NCBI GenBank assembly: GCA_016937015.1
Contig: JAFGWT010000327.1
Coordinates: 1 to 64,000, forward strand
Source: Deltaproteobacteria bacterium
GTDB lineage: Bacteria > Myxococcota_A > Polyangia > JAAYKL01
Length of the DNA stretch: 64,000 bases
Direction: 5' to 3'
Position 1 is the first letter of the stretch. Each line of letters begins with the position of its first letter. Under the pieces are notes generated by a model. That model saw nothing but the letters and a program-made list of their open reading frames with translations. It had not been told where the DNA came from and did not search any database. This document shows, one piece after another, positions 8,871 to 18,361 of this stretch. The translations under genes were made by a program, and so were the position numbers.

Positions 8871-10033
8871 GACGGCTCATCCACATCGTCACAGGCGCTC
8901 ACGCCCGCGCCCAGCAACATGGCCAGAGTGACTGCGGCCGCCTGTTTCGAAAGATACTGCCCGGTTTCCTTTTGTTCATGCAGCGTGCGATAAACACACA
9001 TGGGGTTCTCTACGCCATCCCCGGACGCCACCTTCTTCGCTGTACAGCCCCCTTTGCAGATTTCCGCCTTATCGCAGGTTCTGCAGAATCCACCCAATTC
9101 GTCGATAGTCCAGTTCCGGGTGTACGCAAACGCGCCATCCCGATGCCAGATCTCAGCCAGTGGCGTCTCCCGAATGTTTCCCTCCACAAACTCCTGACCA
9201 CGGTCGTTGTAGCCGGCCATAATCGACAGACATCCCTTGATGTTGCCGTTCGACTCTATTCCGATAACGCTCTTTCCCGCGCCGCAACCCGTAAAATGTT
9301 TCCCGTGATTCGCTTTGCGCAACAGCTTTTCGTTCGGTCCAAAATACCCAACAGAATCAGACGGGTGAACGCGAATCGGGCTTTTGCGAATGAGTTTTCC
9401 CAGCGTCTTTTCAACGCCAATCAACTGACCCGGCGACAGCAGCATATCCCTGTGATCACTCATGTTCCCCATGTCTGTCCCCAGCTGCACCTGCCACGCA
9501 TACGCGCCCTTGTCGACAATCAACTGATGAAGCGATTCCAACTCGCGCAGGTTTCTGGTGTTCAGATGTGTCAGCACAGCAAAAGGCATCCGCTCTTCCC
9601 GACACGTGTCCATGGCGGTCATCAATTGCCGAAAATGTCCAATTCTGCCGCGAATAAAATCATGGGTTTGGGCTTCGCCGCCGTCGAGACTCAACCCAAT
9701 TCCAGATAACTGCATCTTTTTTGCCAGTCGAATCGCGTCGCGGTCAAGAGAGACAGCATTGGTAATCATTCCGGCGCGAATTCCCACAGAAGTCGCCGCG
9801 TGAATAATATCCGGCCAGTCTTCCCGGCACATGGGCTCTCCCCCCGAAATCGAAATCCACTCCATTCCCAGTTTTTTTAAGTCCGAAAACATCGTGCGGA
9901 TTTCATCGATACCTAACTCATCCGCCCGTGCTTTTCCCGCCCGTGAACCGCAGTGCCTGCAACGGAGATTGCATTTTAACGTTGCCTCAAACACGCCCCG
10001 TCGGGGTATGAATTCAGATCTCTGCATCGCCAT
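8258..10033 (-). CDS. Radical SAM/SPASM protein fused to an internal lipobox and a Ser-Asp/YGMP-repeat tail
   Basis: FEATLKCNLRCRHCGS (CxxxCxxC), SGGEPMCREDW, GCGAGKSVIGIESNGNIKGC...FCRTCDKAEICKGGC (SPASM-like Cys), then KQAAAVTLAMLLGAGVSAC-DD (hydrophobic plus lipobox), then SD repeats with about 10 YGMP/YAMP/YGVP/YGLP motifs, all in one open frame. Confidence 0.9.
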   Translation of the reverse strand: MAMQRSEFIPRRGVFEATLKCNLRCRHCGSRAGKARADELGIDEIRTMFSDLKKLGMEWISISGGEPMCREDWPDIIHAATSVGIRAGMITNAVSLDRDAIRLAKKMQLSGIGLSLDGGEAQTHDFIRGRIGHFRQLMTAMDTCREERMPFAVLTHLNTRNLRELESLHQLIVDKGAYAWQVQLGTDMGNMSDHRDMLLSPGQLIGVEKTLGKLIRKSPIRVHPSDSVGYFGPNEKLLRKANHGKHFTGCGAGKSVIGIESNGNIKGCLSIMAGYNDRGQEFVEGNIRETPLAEIWHRDGAFAYTRNWTIDELGGFCRTCDKAEICKGGCTAKKVASGDGVENPMCVYRTLHEQKETGQYLSKQAAAVTLAMLLGAGVSACDDVDEPSPRDTETDTDSAGYSDADTDSDSDSDSDADSDADSDTDSDTDSDADYGMPVDTDYGMPIEETDTPAYGMPDTDVISPEYAMPFDTGASDSDTDSDSDTDTDSDSDSDSDSDSDTDSVTDADYGMPVDTEYAIEYGMPVDTGYSDSDTDADADYGMPIEEETDVPAYGMPDTDTATDVMLPDYGVPEFETENYQTDYGLPVPDKK

Positions 10034-10111
10034 GGCTCATCCTTTCGTTTAATTGAATAAATTAATGAATGTCCAATTTATAACACATACCAATAAAAAA
10101 ATGGGAACTTT

Positions 10112-12055
10112 TCAGTTTTCGTTTTGCATATCCACATCGCCAAGGGTAGCAATCAAATTTCTTAGGCGACTTTTGCCAAATGGCTTGTGCCAGATACTCA
10201 TAAGGTCAGCAGCGGCTGCGCTGTTTTCAGCCTCCCGGTCTCCGTGATTGGTCAAAAGAACAACACGGGAAGGTGCGGATACCAGACAGGCATCTTTCAA
10301 AAAATTAACACCATTCGTACCCGGCAACCGATAATCGGCAATTACCAAATCAAACGGAATCACCTCAGCAGTGAGCGCCTCCAACGCATGGGAAGGATCG
10401 AGCTGAATACTCACGTCAAAACCCAATTCCCGAAGCATTCTCGACATCATTGTCCCCGAACTGATATCGCCAGCCACCAGAAGGATTCGTTGAATCGGCC
10501 GACCATGCCCTTCAGCCGGCTTCCACGGCGGAATTGTGTTTTCATCTGGAACCGGAAACAACGCAGTAATGCATGTCCCTTTGCCCGGTTCACTGTCCAC
10601 GAGCAGATTGCCCCCATGCTCCTTCATAATACCAAAAACGACCGACAATCCCATACCGCTTCCTTTTCCCACTTCCCGGGTGGTAAAAAACGGATCGAAC
10701 ATTTGCTGTATTATTCTCGCGTCCATCCCACATCCTTCATCCTCAATCGTGATCGCAACATATTTTCCCGGGGTGACGGCACCAAGACGGCCAGAGATCC
10801 CATCTCCCAACTGCTGGGCCTCACAAAAGACCCGAAGCGTGCCTCTTTCATCCATGGCATGCACGCCGTTGGTGCAGAGGTTCATCATCAATTCGTGAAT
10901 CTGAATAGGATCAGCAACAATCGATGGTACATCTCGGCCGATTCGCGTTTCAATCGCAATCGTTGATGGAAATGCCGCGCGAAGCAACACGACTACCTCT
11001 CGTACTATCAGTTGAGGTGCAATTTCGGTAAGTGCCTGCTTCTGCTGGCGGGTGAAGGACAGTATCTGATTAATCAGCTGCTTTGCCCGCTCAGTGGATA
11101 CCAGTATCTGTTGAATATATTGCCCGCTCAACGATTCGGGCGCCCATTCGTCGGCAAGCAAATCGGCATATCCCATAATCGCACCAAGAATATTGTTGAA
11201 ATCATGGGCGATACCGCCGGATAAATATCCGAGTGCTTCCATTTTCTCAGCCTGATGCAGCTGCTTTTCCTTGAGTATATCCTCGGTGATATCCTTTTTA
11301 ACTGCGACATAATTCACGATTGTCCCGTCAGTCCCCATCACCGGAGAAATCACTGCCCGTTCCGTGTATCGAGCACCATTTTTTCGCTGGTTTTCAAAAA
11401 CGCCGCGCCATGTCCGCCCGGAAGATATTGTTTCCCACATCTCTTTGTAAAATGATTCATCGTGAACGCCACTTTGCAGGACCCGCGGATTCTCCCCCAT
11501 CACATCTTCCCGGCGATATCCGGTTACGTTTTCGAATGCGGGATTGACATAGACAATTTTGGCGTGCACATCGGTGATAACAACAACCTCCGCCGCCTGT
11601 TCCATGGCCATTGACAACCGCACAAGGGCCTGTTCCGATTGCTTGCGTTCTGTAACATCTTCAAAAATTGTGGCGAACAGGCCGGGCGCTGGCTGATAGG
11701 CGGTAACCTCAAAGTATTTGCCCAACTCCTTTGAATAATTGGTAATGGTCGTTGATTCGCCAGTCAAAGCGACTTTGCCATAGGTTTCGATCCAGTACGG
11801 TTCTGTATCCGGCAGCACATCAAGCACTCTTTTGCCAACAATACTTCGATTCAAACCAGTCAGGCGCTCAAATGAAGGACTTATATCAAGAAAGCGATAA
11901 TCGATCGGTGCACCGGTTCCATCGCAGATGATTTCATGAATGGCAAAGCCGTTGCGCATGGTTTCAAACAGTCGGTAATATACACCATCCAGTTTTTGCT
12001 GAACCGTCACATCGGAAGGTAAGTTTGATGGCTGCGGAGTTTTCATGATGCGCAA
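10112..12055 (-). CDS. Hybrid sensor histidine kinase (PAS-PAS-HisKA-HATPase-REC)
   Basis: Two PAS-like segments (NPAFENVTGYRREDVMGENPRVLQSG), GGIAHDFNNILGAIMGYADLL (H-box), GSGMGLSVVFGIMKEHGG (G-box), C-terminal REC (DLVIADYRLPGTNG). Confidence 0.9.
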   Translation of the reverse strand: MRIMKTPQPSNLPSDVTVQQKLDGVYYRLFETMRNGFAIHEIICDGTGAPIDYRFLDISPSFERLTGLNRSIVGKRVLDVLPDTEPYWIETYGKVALTGESTTITNYSKELGKYFEVTAYQPAPGLFATIFEDVTERKQSEQALVRLSMAMEQAAEVVVITDVHAKIVYVNPAFENVTGYRREDVMGENPRVLQSGVHDESFYKEMWETISSGRTWRGVFENQRKNGARYTERAVISPVMGTDGTIVNYVAVKKDITEDILKEKQLHQAEKMEALGYLSGGIAHDFNNILGAIMGYADLLADEWAPESLSGQYIQQILVSTERAKQLINQILSFTRQQKQALTEIAPQLIVREVVVLLRAAFPSTIAIETRIGRDVPSIVADPIQIHELMMNLCTNGVHAMDERGTLRVFCEAQQLGDGISGRLGAVTPGKYVAITIEDEGCGMDARIIQQMFDPFFTTREVGKGSGMGLSVVFGIMKEHGGNLLVDSEPGKGTCITALFPVPDENTIPPWKPAEGHGRPIQRILLVAGDISSGTMMSRMLRELGFDVSIQLDPSHALEALTAEVIPFDLVIADYRLPGTNGVNFLKDACLVSAPSRVVLLTNHGDREAENSAAAADLMSIWHKPFGKSRLRNLIATLGDVDMQNEN

Positions 12056-12206
12056 CTTTCTGAAATGATACGTAAAAATCAGTAAAGCACGAATTGTTGG
12101 GCGGTCAAATCAAGGTTTGGCAATCCGACGCATTCCAGGTGGAATGGAAAGCATCCATGGACGCGTGGATTGAAAAAGGCGCTAACTGAAGAGCACCCCT
12201 CTCGGC

Positions 12207-14885
12207 TCAATCTGATGCGCCGATATTGCCGTATACAAGCCCCCTGCCGGCAGTGCTCATGTACACCCGGCCGAACACATTCGTATCCCCCTGCACAAAC
12301 TTCCCGTTGCCTGGGCCACCGTATTGATGCGCGTCGTCATTCATGCGCGCCCAGGATTCACCTTTGTCGATGGAATAATATACGCCAAGCGGATTGTCAG
12401 TCGCACCGGCCACGCCCCAGATGAAGAGCGTTTCGTAATCGGCGCCATCAGCCGCTTTGCCAATGCCCACCGCATGCGCGGAGTACACCGACGCAAAGCG
12501 CACCCATGTCTCGCCGCCATCATCTGAAAATGCCAGTCCGTTTGTACTGAAACGGCCATTCTCCGCCCAGCTTTGCGCCTGATCCAAAGGCGCCCAAATA
12601 TGCCCTTCCCTGCCTGGTACGGTTCGAATCAGACCGTTACTGGATTGCCACAATCCCTCGGCATCGTTTTGCACAGCCCCAACCGTCTCAAACGAAACCC
12701 CTTTGTCCGACGATTTTTTTAAATTTCCCTGCTGGTCCAGCAGATAAAACACATCCGCATTCACCGGGTCACAGACAATTCGCGCATATTGAGACTGCCC
12801 ATCCATCCCGGTTACGGTTGTCCAGTTAGCTCCCATATCATCGGAGCGATATACCACGTTGGCATTTTCGGGGCGATGCAGCAATACCTCACCGTCCGCT
12901 GACAGCACCACCAACCCATGAGTGCCCATGGGTTCCGGCAGCGCCGTCCAGGAGGCGGCGTTGTCATCAGAAAAATACATCACATCACTCTCAATTCCTG
13001 TGCCAGTGGAGTAATCAGTTACATGACCGGTACGTAAAAATGCGCCCGTGAGCGGCGCGTATCCCAGCGAATGGGTGGTGCCGATTTCCGGGATGTGGAC
13101 CGGGGCCGATTCGCCGATATTGGTATATACCGCGCCATCATAGTCGCCAATCGCAGTGACCAGAGGGCCACCGGGGATGCTGACGATATCAAGTGGCACC
13201 GTTTCTTCAATTCCTCTGGATTCAAACCGCCACACCGGCAGCGCGTCTTCGAGGTTGTCAGTATGAAAAACCCCATTTCCGGAAACCACCCATGCCTCGT
13301 TGGTATCAAACGGATTAAATGCGACATCACCTGCCCAATGAATGGCGTGACCGCTTATCCATGCATTTCCATTGGGATCCGCATTGGCATTGTCCGGATC
13401 ATCAGGCTCCATATATGAAAATCCGGTGGTCCAGGTTTCTCCTCCGTCCGCAGTTACATAAATACGATCGCCCCACCCTTCTGCGCCATCCGCATAACGC
13501 GTCTGACCACCATAATAATTGAGTGTGGTAACCACGATATGGTTTGTGTCTTTGGGATCCACACTGACACCGCCGAATCCATGAGATGTTCCCTGACCGC
13601 CGTTGCCCATTAACTCAGACCCGTCATCAGACATGGGTGTTAGATTCGTCCATGAATCGGACGCAATATCATAACGGTAAAACGAACCGGTGTTGATACC
13701 ATGGGGACCAGGGGCATTATTGTATGTAATATAGAGGCTGCCTTCAGCCAAAACCGCGCGGTTTGGCATCTGACCGGTTGGGCCCCCGTTGATGGTATCG
13801 AACGACGCACCGCCATCTGTACTGACATACAGATTATCACCAATCTGAGATACGCCCATATACAGCGTATCGGTGCCTCCATCAGCAGTCAGACCGCCAC
13901 TTTCGTCGAAAAACACAAAACTGATGCCATTGGTATTGACTAAATCGGCGCCGGAACTGGCACCAATGTCACTGACTTTTCGCCACGATTTTCCGGCGTC
14001 TTCGCTTTTAAACAGCCCCGCTGAGCGACTCCCGCAAAACACGATATCGGAATTATTGGGGTCCACTGCCAGCTTCTCTCCGGTCTGGCGCCCCATTCCA
14101 TTGCCATGAGCCCCCCACAGTTCAGTAACGTCCGTCACATCAAACGTTTCACCGTAATCGTCGGACCGGAGAATGGCTGTTTTTCCGTCACTGAAATACG
14201 ACGTGCCGGCGAGTATATACAGGCGTCCAGGATTGGACGGATCGAGCGCGAAACTCTCAGTGCCATACAGCCCCACATCATCCTGTGAAATCCAGTCCAT
14301 GAGAGGTATCCAAACCCCATGTGTATCATTCCATCGATAAACGCCCCCCACGTCTGTGCGGGCATACACGAGTCCTTCCACATCTTTCGACGGCAGCAAC
14401 CCCGCCACAAAACCGCCCCCATCAAAGCGAACATTTCCCCAGCCATCGGTATCCCCGGGCTCAATATCCACCGGCCCTGTATCGGTATCCGAGTCCGTAT
14501 CGCTATCCGCATCCGAATCACTGTCTGTATCCGTATCACTATCCGAATCAGAGTCAGAATCGCCATCTGTGTCACTGTCTGTATCTGTATCGGAATCACT
14601 GTCTGAGTCGCTGTCGGTGTCCGAATCACTGTCACTATCCGCGTCAGAATCGGCATCCGAATCCGAATCCCCATCGCCATCTCCATGCGAAGTCCCATCA
14701 CTGTCCGAATCGGAATCCGAGTCCGAGTCCGAATCAGAATCAGAATCAGAATCGGCATCGCCACCAATATCCCCATCAGTTGTGTCTTTGGCTTTAGATT
14801 CATCTGATGAGCAGCCGTTCAGCACGCTTAACGCCGGTATGAAACAAAGTACCCCAATCAGTATTTTCCAGTTTTTTGCAGTCAT
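12207..14885 (-). CDS. GH74-like (xyloglucanase/BNR-Sortilin repeat) lipoprotein with Ser-Asp linker
   Basis: Lipoprotein signal [12 protein letters not shown], (SD)n linker, then [38 protein letters not shown], a GH74 hallmark, followed by BNR-type SxDxGxTW repeats. Confidence 0.85.
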   Translation of the reverse strand: MTAKNWKILIGVLCFIPALSVLNGCSSDESKAKDTTDGDIGGDADSDSDSDSDSDSDSDSDSDGTSHGDGDGDSDSDADSDADSDSDSDTDSDSDSDSDTDTDSDTDGDSDSDSDSDTDTDSDSDADSDTDSDTDTGPVDIEPGDTDGWGNVRFDGGGFVAGLLPSKDVEGLVYARTDVGGVYRWNDTHGVWIPLMDWISQDDVGLYGTESFALDPSNPGRLYILAGTSYFSDGKTAILRSDDYGETFDVTDVTELWGAHGNGMGRQTGEKLAVDPNNSDIVFCGSRSAGLFKSEDAGKSWRKVSDIGASSGADLVNTNGISFVFFDESGGLTADGGTDTLYMGVSQIGDNLYVSTDGGASFDTINGGPTGQMPNRAVLAEGSLYITYNNAPGPHGINTGSFYRYDIASDSWTNLTPMSDDGSELMGNGGQGTSHGFGGVSVDPKDTNHIVVTTLNYYGGQTRYADGAEGWGDRIYVTADGGETWTTGFSYMEPDDPDNANADPNGNAWISGHAIHWAGDVAFNPFDTNEAWVVSGNGVFHTDNLEDALPVWRFESRGIEETVPLDIVSIPGGPLVTAIGDYDGAVYTNIGESAPVHIPEIGTTHSLGYAPLTGAFLRTGHVTDYSTGTGIESDVMYFSDDNAASWTALPEPMGTHGLVVLSADGEVLLHRPENANVVYRSDDMGANWTTVTGMDGQSQYARIVCDPVNADVFYLLDQQGNLKKSSDKGVSFETVGAVQNDAEGLWQSSNGLIRTVPGREGHIWAPLDQAQSWAENGRFSTNGLAFSDDGGETWVRFASVYSAHAVGIGKAADGADYETLFIWGVAGATDNPLGVYYSIDKGESWARMNDDAHQYGGPGNGKFVQGDTNVFGRVYMSTAGRGLVYGNIGASD
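14469..14765 (-). repeat. Ser-Asp-encoding microsatellite-like repeat in GH74-like gene
   Basis: Long runs of gaatcc/gtatct/gagtcc hexamer variants; translated as [13 protein letters not shown]... Confidence 0.85.
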
Positions 14886-15054
14886 AATCTCTCCGCTTGA
14901 TATTCAATGGACAATGAAATCGCAATTTATGGCCTATGCGCTCCCCGTCAGTACCCGTGACAACCGGATTCGTGTCATTTCAACCAGAGAAAATTTATAA
15001 TTTAAATATCACTGAAATTAACGTACAGCTGGCTCGCAGCGCATATTTTGTGTT

Positions 15055-16026
15055 ATGAACACTTATAGAATGAGACGCCCACATACCAGTGAGATGCCAC
15101 CCAGCTTTAAAGACACCTTCGTAGAACTGCTCAGGCGCGCTTCGACACAATTGCCCCAGGATGTTACAACGGCACTTCGCGAGGGACATGCGGCTGAAAT
15201 TCAGGGGTCCCCCGCGTCAAATGCACTGGAAACAATCCTGGAAAACATTAGTCTTTCGCGACGAAACAGCACTCCGCTTTGTCAGGACACCGGCACGAAC
15301 ATCTGGCATGTGTATCACCCTCGTACAATATGTAAAACTGCAATCGAAGAGATTATCCGCGAGGCCACAGCCGAAGCGTGTCAACGTTCATATCTTCGAG
15401 CCAATGCGGTGGACCCGATAACAAATCTGAACACCGGTAACAACCTGGGACAGCGGTTTCCTGTCATCTCATTTTACGAATGGCGGTCCAGTGCCATTCG
15501 CGCCGCTGTAATGCTCAAAGGCGGCGGCTGCGAAAACGTGTCATGCCAGTATGCGCTGCCATACGAACCAATTCATGCCGGTAGGGACCTGGAAGGCGTT
15601 CGCCGCGTTGTGCTCGATGGGGTTTTCAACGCTCAGGGACGCGGTTGCGCTCCCGGTATTATTGGTGTGGGTGTCGGTGGTGATCGCATTACAGGGATGA
15701 TTGAAGCCAAGCACCAGCTGTGGCGCGAACTGGGAGACGAAAACGAAAATCCGCTCCTCAGCAAACTCGAGAAGCGACTATATTCCGAGTGCAATCAATT
15801 GGGTATCGGCCCCATGGGCTACGGCGGAAAAACCACAGTGCTGGGCGTAAAAGTTGGGGCTATTCACCGAGTGCCGGCATCTTATTTTGTGTCCATATCA
15901 TATATGTGCTGGGCATCCCGCCGTGCCTGTGTGACGATTGCGCCGTCCGGTAAATTAACCTATCACAAACGGGTGCCCCGCTACTTTGGCTGCAACACAC
16001 CCAACTGCAAAGGCCCATCCCATTGA
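15055..16026 (+). CDS. Class I fumarate hydratase / tartrate dehydratase alpha subunit
   Basis: LCQDTGTNIWHVYHP, LKGGGCENVSCQYALPYE, GIIGVGVGGDRITGMIEAKHQLWREL, GIGPMGYGGKTTVLGVKVG. Confidence 0.9.
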   Translation: MNTYRMRRPHTSEMPPSFKDTFVELLRRASTQLPQDVTTALREGHAAEIQGSPASNALETILENISLSRRNSTPLCQDTGTNIWHVYHPRTICKTAIEEIIREATAEACQRSYLRANAVDPITNLNTGNNLGQRFPVISFYEWRSSAIRAAVMLKGGGCENVSCQYALPYEPIHAGRDLEGVRRVVLDGVFNAQGRGCAPGIIGVGVGGDRITGMIEAKHQLWRELGDENENPLLSKLEKRLYSECNQLGIGPMGYGGKTTVLGVKVGAIHRVPASYFVSISYMCWASRRACVTIAPSGKLTYHKRVPRYFGCNTPNCKGPSH

Positions 16027-16604
16027 AAACAATCCAGCTGCCAATCAACGGCAACGATATTCAAAAGTTACGCGTCGGCGATGAAGTCCAAATATCCGGA
16101 CACATGGTAACCGCGCGGGATATGGCGCACCGTTATATGACGGACCAGTGGCCAGACTGGCTCGTCCCACTGCTGCGGGACGGCGCAATTTATCATTGTG
16201 GCCCGGTAGTAAGTCAAAACAACGGCGTATACGCCGCCCTCTCCGCGGGGCCGACCACATCCATCCGGGAAGAACCCTACGCGCACCGGGTGATTGCGCG
16301 CTACGGTCCTCGTCTGTTAATCGGTAAGGGCGGAATGGGAGATAAAACGCTTGAAGCCATGCGGCAACACGGCGCTGTGTACATTCATGCCACAGGCGGT
16401 GCGGCCAGTGTTATCGCCAAATCCATTGTGCATATTCACGCCGTTCACATGCTGGCAGAGTTTGGTGCACCAGAAGCATTCTGGGAGTTGGAGGTAGAGA
16501 ATTTTACTGGCGTTGTCACCATGGACGCCCATGGCGGCAGTTTGCATCGGACGGTCCGCGAGGCGTCTCAAAAACAGCTATTCGCCCTGCTGGGCGACAC
16601 TTAA
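16023..16604 (+). CDS. Class I fumarate hydratase / tartrate dehydratase beta subunit
   Basis: LPINGNDIQKLRVGDEVQISGHMVTARDMAH..., GPTTSIREEPYAHRVIARYGPRLLIGKGGMGDKT; TTG start overlaps the upstream stop (TTGA). Confidence 0.88.
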   Translation: MKTIQLPINGNDIQKLRVGDEVQISGHMVTARDMAHRYMTDQWPDWLVPLLRDGAIYHCGPVVSQNNGVYAALSAGPTTSIREEPYAHRVIARYGPRLLIGKGGMGDKTLEAMRQHGAVYIHATGGAASVIAKSIVHIHAVHMLAEFGAPEAFWELEVENFTGVVTMDAHGGSLHRTVREASQKQLFALLGDT

Positions 16605-16621
16605 ACACAGGACAAACCGCC

Positions 16622-16948
16622 ATGACCACAGATACCAAAACCAAACCAGAGGCGAACACGCACATAACTTCACGTGATTTGAACTGCAACGAATCCGCCA
16701 CCTGCCAGGTGCTCACCTACGATGGTCATCGCGCCGCGCAGCGTCCGCGTGTCGTGATATTTGACGATATTGAGTATCAGGTGAGAGAATGCGAATCCCT
16801 GTTTATCTCCACAGGAGAGGCTGCATCGGCGCCCGTCAGGCGTGGTTTTGTTGTGCGCTGTGAAGGCGGACGACAGTTCAGACTTACTCTGACGGAAGGC
16901 GTGGGATGGCTAATCGAATCCCAACCAGGACTGTTTGTAACGCCGTGA
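16622..16948 (+). CDS. Hypothetical protein (108 aa)
   Basis: Open frame directly downstream of the fumarase genes, same strand; no family recognised. Confidence 0.5.
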   Translation: MTTDTKTKPEANTHITSRDLNCNESATCQVLTYDGHRAAQRPRVVIFDDIEYQVRECESLFISTGEAASAPVRRGFVVRCEGGRQFRLTLTEGVGWLIESQPGLFVTP

Positions 16949-16964
16949 TCCGTGTAAAAACGGA

Positions 16965-17411
16965 TTAATTTTCGAGGGACTCAAATATGCCTTCCAACGA
17001 CACTGGTTTGATATGGTAGTGCTGAATGAGGCCGGATTGAATATGTGCTGTGAAAAGTGCCGGATCGCTTGCTGAAATCATCACTCGATTCATCATTGGA
17101 TAATTGATAGCCACCTGCCCCAGTAACCAGATGCCGTTGTAAACAGGCATATCGAAGTCCGTAATAATGGCCTCGAAATCGCCAGTTGCCAGCCGAACCG
17201 CAGCATCCTCAGCATCAATGGCGGTTTCGACAACATAGTGTTTGGTCAGTTGCCGTCTGAGTGCCCGCAGCAGCGTTCCGTCGTCGTCAACAACCAGCAC
17301 TCGCTTCCTGGCGCTTCGGCGGGAAACGCCAGTTTCGATCATTCCGGAATGCAAAACCTGAATTGCCATGATTCCCCCCAAAAAGTAAAATTTGGACAAA
17401 TGATACTGCAC
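16965..17411 (-). CDS. Single-domain response regulator (REC)
   Basis: RVLVVDDDGTLLRALRRQL...AIITDFDMPVYNGIWLL...KPVSLEGIFESL; true start probably an internal ATG near 17369. Confidence 0.85.
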   Translation of the reverse strand: MQYHLSKFYFLGGIMAIQVLHSGMIETGVSRRSARKRVLVVDDDGTLLRALRRQLTKHYVVETAIDAEDAAVRLATGDFEAIITDFDMPVYNGIWLLGQVAINYPMMNRVMISASDPALFTAHIQSGLIQHYHIKPVSLEGIFESLEN

Positions 17412-17523
17412 CCATGTATAGCATGAACCAGTGTCCAGTCAAAAAAAATTTCAATCCGTAATTATCAGGCGGCGAAACAACAGGCATGACACCCCGTATC
17501 TTCATGAAGGGATGAAAGAAAAG

Positions 17524-17961
17524 CTATCTCATCATTAGGCCAATCAGCATGGTTCGAAGAGATTCGTTCACCAGCGGTTTATGCAGAAAAACATGAATAA
17601 GGCCCGCTTTTATGTGAGGTGCAAAGCGCTCATGCAACCCAGCGCTGGCCAGTACTCGAATGGTCTGGGGAGAAACATTTTTTATTTGTTCCAGCAGCCA
17701 TAGTCCGTTGTGCCCGGGCATATCACAGTCTGTAATGATCACGGAGTACGTACGCTGGTTCACCAGCTGAAGTGCTTCATCAGAATCGGTGGCAATATCG
17801 ACATCCCAGTTCTGTCTCAACACGCGTACCATTCCACGCAGGGATACCCGGGAATCATCCACGAGCAAAATTGAAAACCGCTCACTGATATCAACCGCAT
17901 CTGCGGTCTCAACTGCTGCAGCCGGACTGGATTCGCCAAGTGATGATTGCTGTCTGCCCAT
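17524..17961 (-). CDS. Single-domain response regulator (REC), paralogue of the neighbour
   Basis: FSILLVDDSRVSLRGMVRVLRQNW...SVIITDCDMPGHNGLWLLEQI...LHKPL. Confidence 0.85.
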   Translation of the reverse strand: MGRQQSSLGESSPAAAVETADAVDISERFSILLVDDSRVSLRGMVRVLRQNWDVDIATDSDEALQLVNQRTYSVIITDCDMPGHNGLWLLEQIKNVSPQTIRVLASAGLHERFAPHIKAGLIHVFLHKPLVNESLRTMLIGLMMR

Positions 17962-18108
17962 GATTACCTCTCGTTATATATAATTAAATCCGATTTTTCA
18001 CACGTAAGTCAAAAAAAATACCATATTTTCCATGTTTAATTTTGACTCAAGAAATGCCGCCGTTTGCCGACAAACAGTATGAAGGTGCGTGGTCATGCCA
18101 GCATCGGC

Positions 18109-18139
18109 TTGAGACTGCGCATGTTTGAAACTGCGCATG
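18109..18139. repeat. Direct repeat TTGAGACTGCGCATG / TTGAAACTGCGCATG (period 16)
   Basis: 14 of 15 bases identical, 34 bp before the GTG start at 18173. Confidence 0.6.
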
Positions 18140-18172
18140 AATGACGCGAAACGAATTTAAGGGAGAATTGCC

Positions 18173-18361
18173 GTGGATCGCATCAGTCCAGAACTAACAG
18201 GCGCCGCAATGGATGTGGCTGTAATGAAAAAACAAAAAGAAATGATAGAACAGCAGGGACAGGCTGCCCTTGAACTGATTCAGTCGGCAGAAGCGCCGCA
18301 ACAGGCGGCACGGGTCGCATCTCCCCCCGGTTTGGGTAGCCTGATTGACGTCTATATTTGA
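18173..18361 (+). CDS. YjfB-like putative motility protein (62 aa)
   Basis: MDRISPELTGAAMDVAVMKKQKEMIEQQGQAALELIQSAE...GLGSLIDVYI; resembles YjfB family in size, K/Q-rich helix and terminal G..IDV.I; GGGAG upstream of GTG. Confidence 0.6.
   Translation: MDRISPELTGAAMDVAVMKKQKEMIEQQGQAALELIQSAEAPQQAARVASPPGLGSLIDVYI

Noticed and set aside
14135-14803. Long alternative and antisense ORFs over SD repeats (e.g. 14135..14803 -, 14356..15000 +, 8650..8892 -)
   Set aside because: These are shifted-frame or antisense readings of the same repeats (poly R-I-P/M or S-E-S); the Ser-Asp frame has a signal peptide and folded domains.
16948-16965. Hairpin ATCCGT-gtaaaa-ACGGAT between convergent genes as a bidirectional terminator
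   Set aside because: Only 6 bp of stem and a weak T-tract; cannot be supported without folding energy.
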